Shown here: positions 55,000 through 64,000 of the stretch, piece after piece
How positions within the stretch are numbered: the first letter of the stretch is position 1
How the letters are laid out: each line of letters opens with the position of its first letter
Translations under genes and position numbers: made by a program
Notes under the pieces: model-generated
What the model was told of the DNA's origin: nothing
The model's database searches: none
The model's input: only the letters and a program-made list of their open reading frames with translations
NCBI GenBank assembly: GCA_022827835.1
Contig: JAJEIO010000054.1
Coordinates: forward strand, 1-64,000
Reading direction: 5' to 3'
Source of the DNA: Candidatus Latescibacterota bacterium
GTDB taxonomy: Bacteria > Latescibacterota > UBA2968 > UBA8231
Length of the DNA stretch: 64,000 bases

Positions 55000-57450
55000 C
55001 TAATATACGATGTGAAGGTACTGCTGGACGATCTCGTCCTTAGGATCGGTTTGCAACTCGATATGCACTATATAGATGCCCGGCGGCACGATCTCGCCGT
55101 CGCGCTGGCCGTTCCAGGCGAACGTCGCACGGCTACCGCGCGGAGTGGCGTTTGCCAACTCGGCGATTAGGCGTCCATCGAGGGAAAAGACGCGCACATG
55201 TGGCTGCTTGTCAGTCTTGACGACGGTAAAACTCAGCTCGTATAGGTCGTTGACTGCGTCGCCGTTGGGCGTGAACAGCTCGGAGTGGCGCAAGTTGCGG
55301 ATTAGGGATGCGCCCTGCACCACCTCGGGCACAAACACTTGATCGGCTCCCAATTCCGCTGGCACGACGCCCTGGCCATTGTCTTCTTGACTGGAGTTAA
55401 AGACAAAGGTTTCAAAGACCGTCGGGCTGGCGAAAACCCGCGTTGCAAACGCTATGTTGACGGAGTCGCGCTTTACCACTGGCGGCGGCAACTGCACCCA
55501 CAGCGAATCGCCGCGCAACGAGCTGTGCGCCTCTACCTGCTGGCCTCCCACCCAGGCTGCGAGCAACTTGGCATCCGCGCTGCCTGGGGGCAAGGCGATC
55601 AACACTTGGTCGAACCCAGGGTCGCGGCTGTTGAATGCCTGCGGCTTGATGGTATAGCGAAATTCGGTCAGCGAGTCGAGCCTGGCTTCGCGCGGCCACA
55701 CCGAGCCGCTCAGGCCAGCAACAATGACCGGATCATTGGCCACAACCCGCAGCGAGCGCAGCACCGGCGACGCGTTGAGGTCGTCGCTGTACAGGCGAAT
55801 GCGCGTGCGCAAGTAGCGCCGCGGTGAAGGCGACTGAAAGCTCTGCCCGGAAAAGCGGTGTGGCTGGCTCCAAGTGCTCCAAGTCGCATCGCGCACATTT
55901 TCTTGCACAATGTCGCCGCGGTAGCGCTTGCGCGCCGCTTCATAGGCTTCCTTGGTGACTTCATTGCCATTGGCGAGAAAGTAGCGCGTAACTTCGGTAA
56001 AGCCGTTGCCCGTCTGGGTCTGCACTTCTAAGCGCGTGCCCAGCGGCAAGTCGGCGTCCCACTCGATGCGCCGGATGCTGCGCGCCGCACCCAAGTCGAG
56101 GTCGGAGGACTCCAACTCGACGCGCTTGGGATAGCCCTCGCGGTGAAAGGCAAAAAGCTGCAAGGCATTGGCGTCGCGTCCGTAGAAGCCGATCACGCGC
56201 CAGAGGATGAGGCGCGTGTCGCGCGTGGGAAATTGGAAATCGTTAAAGGGATAGCTGGTGCGCACTTCGGACAGCAACTCGTAGTCAAACGGCCCTTCGG
56301 CCGTCGGGTCGGCCGTGTTGCTCGGACTGCCGTCGGATGTGAGGATATCGAACATGGGAAAGCCGCCTACCGCGCCCTGCTGGTAGCCGTAGAGCCACGG
56401 GCTGCGGCCGCCGATGAGCGGCACAAAGATGATCCGGTCGATGCGGAACACGTTGCCAAAGTCGATCACCGACCAGACGCCATCGTCGCGCCAATCGCGA
56501 TCCCCAGAAGAGGCTTGGATGCTCCACAGCCGTCGGCCCAAGTCCGCATCCACGAGAAATTCCGCGCCGCTGGCCTTGCCGCAGCCGTCGCAATCGCGTG
56601 CTCTTGAGGTCCACGTTCTGCCGCCCCATGACTTCTCGCCCTTTTCCGCGCGTACTTCGGTAAACACCCGGGTCGAGAGGTTGAAGCCAATGCCATCTAC
56701 CTCGATTTCGGCGAGAGCTGCGCCGGGGGTTTGGCCGGCCGCTTCAAAGCGCACAAAGCGGAGGATAGAAAAATCCAAGCTGTCGCTCTTTGCCAAGTAC
56801 TGCCCCTTGGGCGTTCCACTGAGAGGAGGCTTGTTGACAGTCCTGAGATCGAACTCTACCACCTGCTTGGTGTTGTTGTTGACCGGGCGACCGACGCGTT
56901 CAAACGCGATTTGCTTACCCGGCGCGCCCGCGACTTGGATGCCCGGGCTGATGTGGACCGAAAAGAACTCAAAGGGACGGGTGTCCTCAGTTTGGGGAAA
57001 GATTACGCGGATCTTGCGGGCGACGACCGCGCGATCCAAATCGACCTCTAGCCACCACTTCTGGAGCGGATCGTCTAAGTCGGGCTGCCAATAGGTGTTG
57101 TGGTCTTGGTCGGCCACTAGTCCGGCTTGGGCTTGGTTGGAGGGCGCGCGTACCGGCAAGAGGCCGTAGTCGCCGATGGTAACGGATGAAAATTCGTTGG
57201 CATTGGCGACCGCGTTAAACGTCGTGCCAAAACGCTTGACAACAACTCCGTCAGAGCCGATTTGGACGAGCCCGGCCGGATGATTCCACGCCGCAAAGTC
57301 CGTCCCTTCAAAAACAATGTCCTGAGCGTATAGGGCGGAGTGAAAGACGAGCAAAAGCAGCAGGGACAGTTTTTTAGCTGCGATCGCACTCCACTGCTGT
57401 CGGGAGGGCGCGCTTTCGAGGTTGATATGGATGAGATAGCGTCTAAGCAT
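55000..57450 (-). CDS. Secreted surface protein with C-terminal FlgD-like/gliding-type domain, paralogue 1
   Basis: LFTPNGDAVNDLYELSFTVV...VRVFSLDGRLIAELA...FAWNGQRDGEIVPPGIYIVHIEL...QYLHIVY*. Confidence 0.8.
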   Translation of the reverse strand: MLRRYLIHINLESAPSRQQWSAIAAKKLSLLLLLVFHSALYAQDIVFEGTDFAAWNHPAGLVQIGSDGVVVKRFGTTFNAVANANEFSSVTIGDYGLLPVRAPSNQAQAGLVADQDHNTYWQPDLDDPLQKWWLEVDLDRAVVARKIRVIFPQTEDTRPFEFFSVHISPGIQVAGAPGKQIAFERVGRPVNNNTKQVVEFDLRTVNKPPLSGTPKGQYLAKSDSLDFSILRFVRFEAAGQTPGAALAEIEVDGIGFNLSTRVFTEVRAEKGEKSWGGRTWTSRARDCDGCGKASGAEFLVDADLGRRLWSIQASSGDRDWRDDGVWSVIDFGNVFRIDRIIFVPLIGGRSPWLYGYQQGAVGGFPMFDILTSDGSPSNTADPTAEGPFDYELLSEVRTSYPFNDFQFPTRDTRLILWRVIGFYGRDANALQLFAFHREGYPKRVELESSDLDLGAARSIRRIEWDADLPLGTRLEVQTQTGNGFTEVTRYFLANGNEVTKEAYEAARKRYRGDIVQENVRDATWSTWSQPHRFSGQSFQSPSPRRYLRTRIRLYSDDLNASPVLRSLRVVANDPVIVAGLSGSVWPREARLDSLTEFRYTIKPQAFNSRDPGFDQVLIALPPGSADAKLLAAWVGGQQVEAHSSLRGDSLWVQLPPPVVKRDSVNIAFATRVFASPTVFETFVFNSSQEDNGQGVVPAELGADQVFVPEVVQGASLIRNLRHSELFTPNGDAVNDLYELSFTVVKTDKQPHVRVFSLDGRLIAELANATPRGSRATFAWNGQRDGEIVPPGIYIVHIELQTDPKDEIVQQYLHIVY

Positions 57451-57472
57451 CGGCTTTTCTCCGCAGCACTGG

Positions 57473-59491
57473 TCAATAGGCGACGGCGACCGCGTACGTC
57501 TGCGTCTCCACGCCCAAGTCAATCTCGACCTCTATCTGCACCAAGTAGAGGCCGGGAGGCACCAACTCTCCATCTGTGCCCGTGCCGTCCCAAGTCGGCG
57601 CGTAGGAGCCGGCTTGGGACGTGGCGCTGAGCAGGGTGGCGACGCGGCGTCCGGCGAGATCGCGCACTTCCATGGTGGTCGGCGCTCCGTTGACGCCAAA
57701 TAAATCAAAGGCCGCGACGACGGTGTCGTTAGCTCCGTCGCCGTTGGGCGTTACGACTGGTGAAGACAGCCGCAGCGCGCCCAAGACGCTCAGTTCTTCC
57801 TCACTGGCTACTACTTGGATGCTGTTGCTGGCGACGTCCGCGCGCGCATCACCCGCTTCAATCGACTGGGGCAGGAGGGTGGCCTGTGGGTCGCGGTTGA
57901 TCAATTGCCCCTCTAAAAAGAGCGATGCTTGGTAGATCGCACTGCGGTAGCGCACGCGGAACGACGTGTCCTCGGCAAAAATTTGCGGAAAAGTGAAGCT
58001 GAATTTGTTAGGCGTGGCGACGAAGGAAAAATCCGTGCCTTCCTGCGCGGACACTTCGTCAATTTCCAAGCTGAGAAAGCGCGCGCCCGGAGGCACGTCT
58101 AATTCGATCGCGTCAAACCCCACGCGGCCGCTGGTGGCGAAAACTGTGCGAATGTCATAGACAAACGTAGTATCCACGCCCAGCGGGACCTTGGGATCGG
58201 GTAGTGGCCCGGCGAGCGAGACCTCGGCTAGCACGCTATCGGCCAACAGAGGCGACACCTCAAAGGCCACGCTGTCCAGTACGCCAAAGGCAAAGGGGTG
58301 CTCCGTGGCGATCTCAAAGCGAAACTGGAAGAACGCCCCACCATCGGCCGAGCGCACCTCGTCGCCCGACTCCACGTAGGCAATAGACCAAGGCGTCCAA
58401 TTCTCAATATCCTCCCCTCGGCGCGCTTGGAACCCAGGCGCGCGTTGGTAGGCGGCGTGCACGACCGCCGGCGCGTCTTCGTAGGTCGGGCGGTCCACTT
58501 TGAGGAGGCGGCTGAGTTCGTCAAAAATAAAGTGATCTATTGGATCCTCGTCCGTGCCAGAGCGCGTCTGGATGATGAGCTGCACTGGGGCCGCTGGGTC
58601 TTCGATGATGCGGCCGGAACTCGTCTGTCGGTAGCGAGTGAAGTGCCAAGTAATCCGGCCGAGGCTCACTGGCTCGCCAAAGGACTTGACTTGCGATAAG
58701 TAGCGCGCCACTTGGGGATAGCCGCGGCCAAAGGCCTGTATCTCGGCGAGGAGGCCCAGCGATGTGACGCCGCCGAACTTGAAGCGCAAAAAGCGCGTAA
58801 AGCGCAGGGGCGGCCGCAGTGACACAATGCTCTGGTTGTTGGAAAAGGTGCTGCCGACTAGCTCGTCGAGTGGGTGGTAGCCGGGCGACCCGAGCGCGAC
58901 GTCCTCTTCCTCGAAAATGAGCCAGTCTGCGGGCGTGTTGGTGCGAGTTACTTCGTAGCCCACGGGGAAGACGTTGCGCTGGCGTCTGTTGTCGTCGGTA
59001 AAGCCGCTTTGGGGTGGAAAGAAGACGAGGCTGTCGAGGGCGATGGGCACGCCCAAATCGAACGTGTAGAACACCGCAGCATTGGGCCGCCCATCGATGC
59101 GCGGTGGATGGACGAAAGAAGCGGTTAGCTCGTCGCCATCTATGAGACCGCGCATCACCGCTGCGTTGCCTCCCCACATGCGCGGATTCCAGCCCACGAG
59201 TTGGTTGTTGATCTCCATCCGGTCTGGGTCTTTAGCAAAGGCCCAGGAGTAGTCAAAGATGTTGACCTGAGCGGCAACACCTGTTGCGCGCACCAATCCG
59301 CGCAGCACGTTGTGTCCTGGGGGCACGATTCGAGGCTGGACGGCCCCAAGGCGTACGGAGTCATCGAGGGCGATCCAGCGCTCGGCCACATCGGCCCAAG
59401 GGTCACCACTTGAGCCGACGACCCATGACGATGCCTGACCCCAAGCCGTTCCAGCGAGCAACAGCAACGGCACTAGCAAGAAAGCGGTCAA
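57473..59491 (-). CDS. Secreted surface protein with C-terminal FlgD-like domain, paralogue 2
   Basis: VVTPNGDGANDTVVAAFDLF...MEVRDLAGRRVATLL...TWDGTGTDGELVPPGLYLVQIEV...AVAVAY*; likely TTG start overlapping the upstream TGA. Confidence 0.8.
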   Translation of the reverse strand: MTAFLLVPLLLLAGTAWGQASSWVVGSSGDPWADVAERWIALDDSVRLGAVQPRIVPPGHNVLRGLVRATGVAAQVNIFDYSWAFAKDPDRMEINNQLVGWNPRMWGGNAAVMRGLIDGDELTASFVHPPRIDGRPNAAVFYTFDLGVPIALDSLVFFPPQSGFTDDNRRQRNVFPVGYEVTRTNTPADWLIFEEEDVALGSPGYHPLDELVGSTFSNNQSIVSLRPPLRFTRFLRFKFGGVTSLGLLAEIQAFGRGYPQVARYLSQVKSFGEPVSLGRITWHFTRYRQTSSGRIIEDPAAPVQLIIQTRSGTDEDPIDHFIFDELSRLLKVDRPTYEDAPAVVHAAYQRAPGFQARRGEDIENWTPWSIAYVESGDEVRSADGGAFFQFRFEIATEHPFAFGVLDSVAFEVSPLLADSVLAEVSLAGPLPDPKVPLGVDTTFVYDIRTVFATSGRVGFDAIELDVPPGARFLSLEIDEVSAQEGTDFSFVATPNKFSFTFPQIFAEDTSFRVRYRSAIYQASLFLEGQLINRDPQATLLPQSIEAGDARADVASNSIQVVASEEELSVLGALRLSSPVVTPNGDGANDTVVAAFDLFGVNGAPTTMEVRDLAGRRVATLLSATSQAGSYAPTWDGTGTDGELVPPGLYLVQIEVEIDLGVETQTYAVAVAY

Positions 59492-61497
59492 TACGCCACT
59501 CCTATGAGTTGGGTCGTGGTGGTCGGAGCGATGTCCGAGCGCACCCCGATCCGACATAGGTACAAACCTGGCACGACCCTGGTGCCGCTCCCATTTCGTC
59601 CGTCCCACGTTTCGCGATAGACCCCCGCAGCCCGAGGCGCGGCAATTAGCTCTCGCACTCGATGGCCGGAAAGGTCAAAGATTTCGATGGCTAGCGGCAC
59701 CTCGTCGGCAAATTGCGTCAGCACCGCGGCGACTTCGACCTCGTCGTTGACCCCATCGCCGTTGGGCGTGAGTACGGAAGTCGAGAGGAGGGCTTCGACC
59801 GAGGGCGTGGCACTTGTGGCGAAAATATGGATGGACCCCGTACCCACCTCGGCACTGGCATTGCCGGCCACAATCGGATGCGGCGGCACCTCGCCGTCGC
59901 CCAGCAAAAAGGCGTTCAGCGGCGTATGGTACTCCAGCAGCCGCAGCCTAAAGGTCAGTCGCATGGGTTGGTTATTTTGGCGCGTCACCGGGGGGAAAAA
60001 GACGTGGAAGCCCTCGGCGATAGGCTCGACCTCGATGTCTGCGACCTCGACGAGGGGATCGCCCATTTGCAGCCGTTCAAAGACGGGTGGCGGGAAGGCG
60101 GTGAGCTTGAGGCCGCGAAAGCCCGCTAGATCGTCTTCGTCGAATTGGGTGAGGATGTCGCAGACAAAGGAGGTATCGACCCCGCTCGGAACGGCCAAGA
60201 CGCCGCCGACGGGATTGGGATCAGCGACCAATGCGACTTCGCCGACAGCCGTGCTGACCAGTCCGGGAGAAAACTCTACCACCAAGCTATCGAGGCGCAT
60301 GGTGCTCGCGGCATGTCCGTTGAAAAAGACGCGGAACTGCAAGAATTCGCGCGGGCTTGGCAGTTCCAACGGCATAATTACCGTCGCCGACGAATCGAGT
60401 TGCAGTGGTGGGGTCCAAGAACTCCAATTTTCCACGTCTTCGCGGATGTCGGCCTGCACAAAGTCGCGCGCTGGCCCGACCTCGGCCAACGGCAGCGAGA
60501 GATATTCAGTCCGAGTTACTTCTCCTAGCACGGCTCCGGTGGTTGGATCGCGGCGGTACAGGGCGCGTCTGGGCAGATTGTTGTACTCGGACAGAGACAC
60601 TTCTTCGCGGACGCCCGTGTCGCGGTCGCGGCGAAAGTAGGCTATGGGGGTGTCGTCCATGCCGCTGCGGAGCTGTAAGCGCACGATCGCGGTGTCGCCT
60701 GCTGCGCCGCGGTTCAACCGCTCGGCCCGCACCATGAGCCGCCCGAAATTCACGGGCCGCCCAAAGGAATGGAGTTGCGAGACATAGCTGGACACGGGCA
60801 CGAACCCCTCGCCGTACACTGCGAATTCCGCGAGGTTGAAGGGATTCCGCGAGAGTACCTTGAGTTGGAGAAAGCGCCCTTGCACTCCATCGAAGGAAAG
60901 CTCGACCACTGGATCCTTGTTGTCCTCGACGCGACTCAGCAGGTGATAGACGGGCCGCCTGACCTCGTCGAACTGCTCGCCGTCGCTCACCCGCAGTTCA
61001 AATGCCTTGATAAACCAATCTAGCTCGCCGGGTGCTGGTGCAAACCGCACGCGTTCTATGGGGAAAGGAGCGCCGAGGTCCCAGAAAAACGTGGCCCCCG
61101 CTTGATTGCGCGCCGTTCGGAACGCGCCTTCTGACGAACTGGAAGGGTCGCCGTCAACGAGCTGCAGGGGACCGTTTACCTGGTTGAAGGGGCCGTCGTT
61201 GGACCAAGTGCGCGGCTGTCCGGGCTTGGTAAAATCGCTGGGGCTGCCGTTGAGCCAAGTCTGACCTGCGGCTCGCAGCAACTCCATTAGGTTCTGGCCG
61301 CTGCGCAGTTCCAGCGGCTGTAGCGCGCCTTCTACCCCTACGGTTCCGTTTTGGATGTCCGCCTGAGAAGACCACGACAAGCCGCCGCGACCGAGGTGAT
61401 ATGTTTCCACCTCGGCTAGCCCCAGCCGTGCTTCCAGCCCTATCATCATGCAGACAGCGGCGAATCGGCCAAGCGGAAGGGAGCAAGGGGGCCGCAT
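59488..61497 (-). CDS. Secreted surface protein with C-terminal FlgD-like domain, paralogue 3
   Basis: VLTPNGDGVNDEVEVAAVL...IEIFDLSGHRVREL...TWDGRNGSGTRVVPGLYLCRIGV...LIGVAY*. Confidence 0.82.
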   Translation of the reverse strand: MRPPCSLPLGRFAAVCMMIGLEARLGLAEVETYHLGRGGLSWSSQADIQNGTVGVEGALQPLELRSGQNLMELLRAAGQTWLNGSPSDFTKPGQPRTWSNDGPFNQVNGPLQLVDGDPSSSSEGAFRTARNQAGATFFWDLGAPFPIERVRFAPAPGELDWFIKAFELRVSDGEQFDEVRRPVYHLLSRVEDNKDPVVELSFDGVQGRFLQLKVLSRNPFNLAEFAVYGEGFVPVSSYVSQLHSFGRPVNFGRLMVRAERLNRGAAGDTAIVRLQLRSGMDDTPIAYFRRDRDTGVREEVSLSEYNNLPRRALYRRDPTTGAVLGEVTRTEYLSLPLAEVGPARDFVQADIREDVENWSSWTPPLQLDSSATVIMPLELPSPREFLQFRVFFNGHAASTMRLDSLVVEFSPGLVSTAVGEVALVADPNPVGGVLAVPSGVDTSFVCDILTQFDEDDLAGFRGLKLTAFPPPVFERLQMGDPLVEVADIEVEPIAEGFHVFFPPVTRQNNQPMRLTFRLRLLEYHTPLNAFLLGDGEVPPHPIVAGNASAEVGTGSIHIFATSATPSVEALLSTSVLTPNGDGVNDEVEVAAVLTQFADEVPLAIEIFDLSGHRVRELIAAPRAAGVYRETWDGRNGSGTRVVPGLYLCRIGVRSDIAPTTTTQLIGVAY

Positions 61498-61502
61498 GAT
61501 TA

Positions 61503-62222
61503 TTAGTTCAGTGGAACCGCGCTGTGGGGCGCGTTCCCCTTGAGTACCTCGCGCTCGAAAGAGACACTGAGGTCAATGGTCTCCACGGGTTCGTTGTCGA
61601 AATTGAAGCGAATGGCGATATCGGCGATTTCCACTTGGATGCGCTGTATTTCGTCGTCCAAGCGGGGAAAGACGATGTACCCTTCCTCGTCGCGGCCGCT
61701 GAAGATAAAGGCATCGGTGAACATGGTTTGCTTGAGAATGTCGGTGCGCGCCCTGAATTCGATTCGGCCTTGGCCGGAGTTGGCCTGCCAATACGATCGG
61801 TAGTATTCGTATAGCTCGGCGTAGCTCAAGGCGCGGTAGATTTGATTGTTGGCCGCTTTGATCGTGGCTTTGAAAGGGTCAATAAGGACCTTGGGGAACT
61901 GGTAGTTGGCGACGTCGAGCTTCATCACCAGAAAGCGGGAAGGCGTCCAGTCGTCGCCGGGTGGGACCCAATCGCCAAAGGTATAGGGATTGACTGCCGC
62001 GGCACCGCCGGTCGAGACTTGGGGAAATTGCCGGTTGAGTTCGGCGTCGGTCATGGGTCTTAGGGTGATGGCCAGCCGCTCGAGCGCGTAGGTGACGGAG
62101 CCGTCGTCATTGACGGTCATGCCCTCGGCCTGTTGGAGCGTGGGCTGCAGGGGTTGGGGGAAATAGCGCCCACAGCCGCTCGCGAGGAAGAGGAGCACCG
62201 CGATCCATAAGTATCCGCGCAT
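61503..62222 (-). CDS. Hypothetical lipoprotein, first gene of the surface-protein operon
   Basis: MRGYLWIAVLLFLASGCGRYF lipobox; 5-bp gap to the next gene. Confidence 0.7.
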   Translation of the reverse strand: MRGYLWIAVLLFLASGCGRYFPQPLQPTLQQAEGMTVNDDGSVTYALERLAITLRPMTDAELNRQFPQVSTGGAAAVNPYTFGDWVPPGDDWTPSRFLVMKLDVANYQFPKVLIDPFKATIKAANNQIYRALSYAELYEYYRSYWQANSGQGRIEFRARTDILKQTMFTDAFIFSGRDEEGYIVFPRLDDEIQRIQVEIADIAIRFNFDNEPVETIDLSVSFEREVLKGNAPHSAVPLN

Positions 62223-62287
62223 TGTACGTTTTCTCTACCTAAGACAGTTTAGCTCTCTTGGCGACGCCGGTGAATATACAAAAAGTG

Positions 62288-62369
62288 GGCGGGCACCGAT
62301 AACGCGCACCCGCCCTATATACATGAGGTGGAGCGGCTCCACGACGGCATTCCGCCGCGAAGCCGCTCC
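62288..62369. terminator. Two consecutive GC-rich hairpins between the CBM9-like gene and the surface operon
   Basis: gggcggg...cccgccc (62288-62316); ggagcggct...agccgctcc (62331-62369). Confidence 0.6.
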
Positions 62370-62382
62370 GAGATGTTAAGGT

Positions 62383-63309
62383 TTAGCGGCGGAAGGAGTC
62401 CTTGATCTGCGCCCAAGTTGACTCTTCCACGGACGTTGCGGCGGCGTACTCGCCCATGCGCAGCAGCAGGGCATGAGCGTAGTACTGCCGCGCCGAGCCT
62501 TCAGGGCCGCGCGTGGTCATGTCGTTGACCACTGAAGAGGCGCGGTCGCCGTCGTCTCCTGTTGGCTCGCTGTCCTCAGCCCACAGGTTGAAGGCGATGC
62601 CTGCGCCGTCTTCCCCGGCGACGGCATCCAACTGGAAGGTCTCGCTGGCCGAGGGCCCGCCGTCTTCCATGAACCGCTTGACCTCGTAGTTCCACTCGTA
62701 ATACGTGGTCCCACCGGCGTCCCACACTTCAGCGGCCCAGGCTTCGGGCGGATCGACGCGGACGGCGAACTCAATGACCTCGTTGTTTTCCAGCCAGCCT
62801 TCTGGGCCGGTCCAGCGATAGCGCACGTTCTGCGGCGGCACCATGTCGCCCGGGCGGGCGATGTATTCCATGACCCAACCGGTGCCGAATTCGCGGCCGT
62901 GATCCGTTGGATCGAGGGCGAACTCGATCATGTCGGCGTGCCATTGCTCGACGTTGGTTCCCCAGTGGCAGAGGATGTCGTCGACAATTTCCATGTGCAC
63001 GTACCAGCGGTTGACATCGCCGCCTTTCCAGCCCATGAGGGTGGTGACGTTGTAGTCATCGCGCTCGGGCAGGGGACGATCGGCTTCGTCGCGCCATTCA
63101 TCCATGGTGAGGGTGTATTCGGGATCGAACCAGCCCCAGTCGCTGGCGTCGCCATCGGCGGTCATGGAACTGGGATCGGGGACTTCGAGCATGTAAAACT
63201 CAAAGCCGAGCCGGCCGTTGCGATTCTCGAGGGCCGGCGGATCGTTGAATTGGGCGTTTGCGGCTCCTATTAAGGCTAGGCCAAAGCCGCAGGCGATCAG
63301 TAACTTCAT
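62383..63309 (-). CDS. Secreted protein with CBM9-like (DOMON-like) sugar-binding domain
   Basis: Signal peptide MKLLIACGFGLALIGAANAQ; MTADGDASDWGWFDPEYTL, VIEFAVRVDPPEAW. Confidence 0.6.
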   Translation of the reverse strand: MKLLIACGFGLALIGAANAQFNDPPALENRNGRLGFEFYMLEVPDPSSMTADGDASDWGWFDPEYTLTMDEWRDEADRPLPERDDYNVTTLMGWKGGDVNRWYVHMEIVDDILCHWGTNVEQWHADMIEFALDPTDHGREFGTGWVMEYIARPGDMVPPQNVRYRWTGPEGWLENNEVIEFAVRVDPPEAWAAEVWDAGGTTYYEWNYEVKRFMEDGGPSASETFQLDAVAGEDGAGIAFNLWAEDSEPTGDDGDRASSVVNDMTTRGPEGSARQYYAHALLLRMGEYAAATSVEESTWAQIKDSFRR

Positions 63310-63430
63310 GTTTGCTCTCCTTTCAATGGTTTGAGCGAACTTGCAGCCTTTGCAAGTTTAATGATCGGGCCAAATATACAATCGCCAGCTATGAGACACA
63401 AACCAAAATTCCACCGCAATTTTCGGTCTA

Positions 63431-63468
63431 AAGTGGACATGGTGACGGCCAAGAGGCATACTTAAACG
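63431..63468. repeat. 38-bp repeat, copy 2
   Basis: aagtggacatggtgacggccaagaggcatacttaaacg. Confidence 0.8.
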
Positions 63469-63567
63469 GCAGTCAGAATCCGAAAATTTGGCAAGGAAAT
63501 TTGGCAGATGGAAGCTATTCGTGTGGGTTTGGTCGGGTCGCAAAGCTGGGCCAGCGGGTAGCGCATT

Positions 63568-64000
63568 ATGGACGCTTCGAGGAAATCCGCGGACCGCGCC
63601 GGAATCAGCGTGCGCGCCATGCTCGTGGGGGCCGTGCTGTGCGGCGCGATTGCCGTGGGTCTGCCATATGGGGAGTTCGTTCTCAACGGCACCCAGCTCG
63701 GGCTGAATTCCTCGACGCCAGCCGCCTTTTTCTTGCTCTTTTTGCTCGTGGCGCTCGTGCAGCCGCTGCTCGGCTTTGTGCGGCGGGACTGGCTTTTTAG
63801 CCGCGCCGAGCTGTTGAGCATTGCGGTGATGATGATGATTACCACTGCCATTGCCGCGCGGGGTTTCATCAGCATTGCGGTGCCGATTCTGACCGGCATC
63901 TTCTACTTTGCCACCCCGGAAAACAACTGGGAGGAGCTGCTCCTCCCGCACGTCCCCACTTGGCTCATTCCCTACGATTCCCAAGCCATTCAGGGTTTTT
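63568..64000 (+). CDS. Multi-TM membrane protein (DUF6785/6784-like), truncated by window edge; absent from the ORF track
   Basis: My translation from ATG 63568: MDASRKSADRAGISVRAMLVGAVLCGAIAVGLPYGEFVLNGTQLGLNSSTPAAFFLLFLLVALVQPLLGFVRRDWLFSRAELLSIAVMMMITTAIAARGFISIAVPILTGIFYFATPENNWEELLLPHVPTWLIPYDSQAIQGF... Confidence 0.8.
   Translation, partial: MDASRKSADRAGISVRAMLVGAVLCGAIAVGLPYGEFVLNGTQLGLNSSTPAAFFLLFLLVALVQPLLGFVRRDWLFSRAELLSIAVMMMITTAIAARGFISIAVPILTGIFYFATPENNWEELLLPHVPTWLIPYDSQAIQGF

Overview
This 64 kb window is a GC-rich bacterial chromosomal segment. I recognise no rRNA, tRNA or CRISPR array. The gene mix (phytanoyl-CoA dioxygenase-like, several Gfo/Idh/MocA oxidoreductases, mannonate dehydratase, CRTAC1/ASPIC-UnbV propeller proteins, C-terminal FlgD-like surface proteins, DUF6785-like membrane protein) suggests an uncultivated environmental lineage of the Latescibacterota/Poribacteria/FCB type; that is inference only. 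Main blocks: (i) a HIRAN + HipA-like kinase pair at the left edge; (ii) a tightly coupled NAD-salvage operon (pncA, pncB, aminotransferase, nadE) followed by a PhyH-HEAT fusion; (iii) a small low-GC accessory patch with a coupled unknown pair and a start-less DUF433 ORF; (iv) hydrolases, an enolase-superfamily enzyme, mannonate dehydratase, and a DUF1854 + ABC transporter pair; (v) an RND efflux operon with two permeases and one adaptor, with a perfect 12-bp-arm palindrome upstream; (vi) NrfA/NrfH with a solo TnpB inserted directly upstream; (vii) an AT-rich island carrying an 884-bp IS with perfect 16-bp inverted repeats that interrupts a gene; (viii) two CRTAC1/TPR-lipoprotein gene pairs in opposite gene order, the second with a PpiC-type lipoprotein foldase; (ix) a surface-protein operon with three tandem paralogues. 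Several ORFs in the supplied track are antisense shadows, and one real gene running off the right edge (63568 onward, + strand) is missing from it. All functional calls come from motif reading by eye, without database searches.
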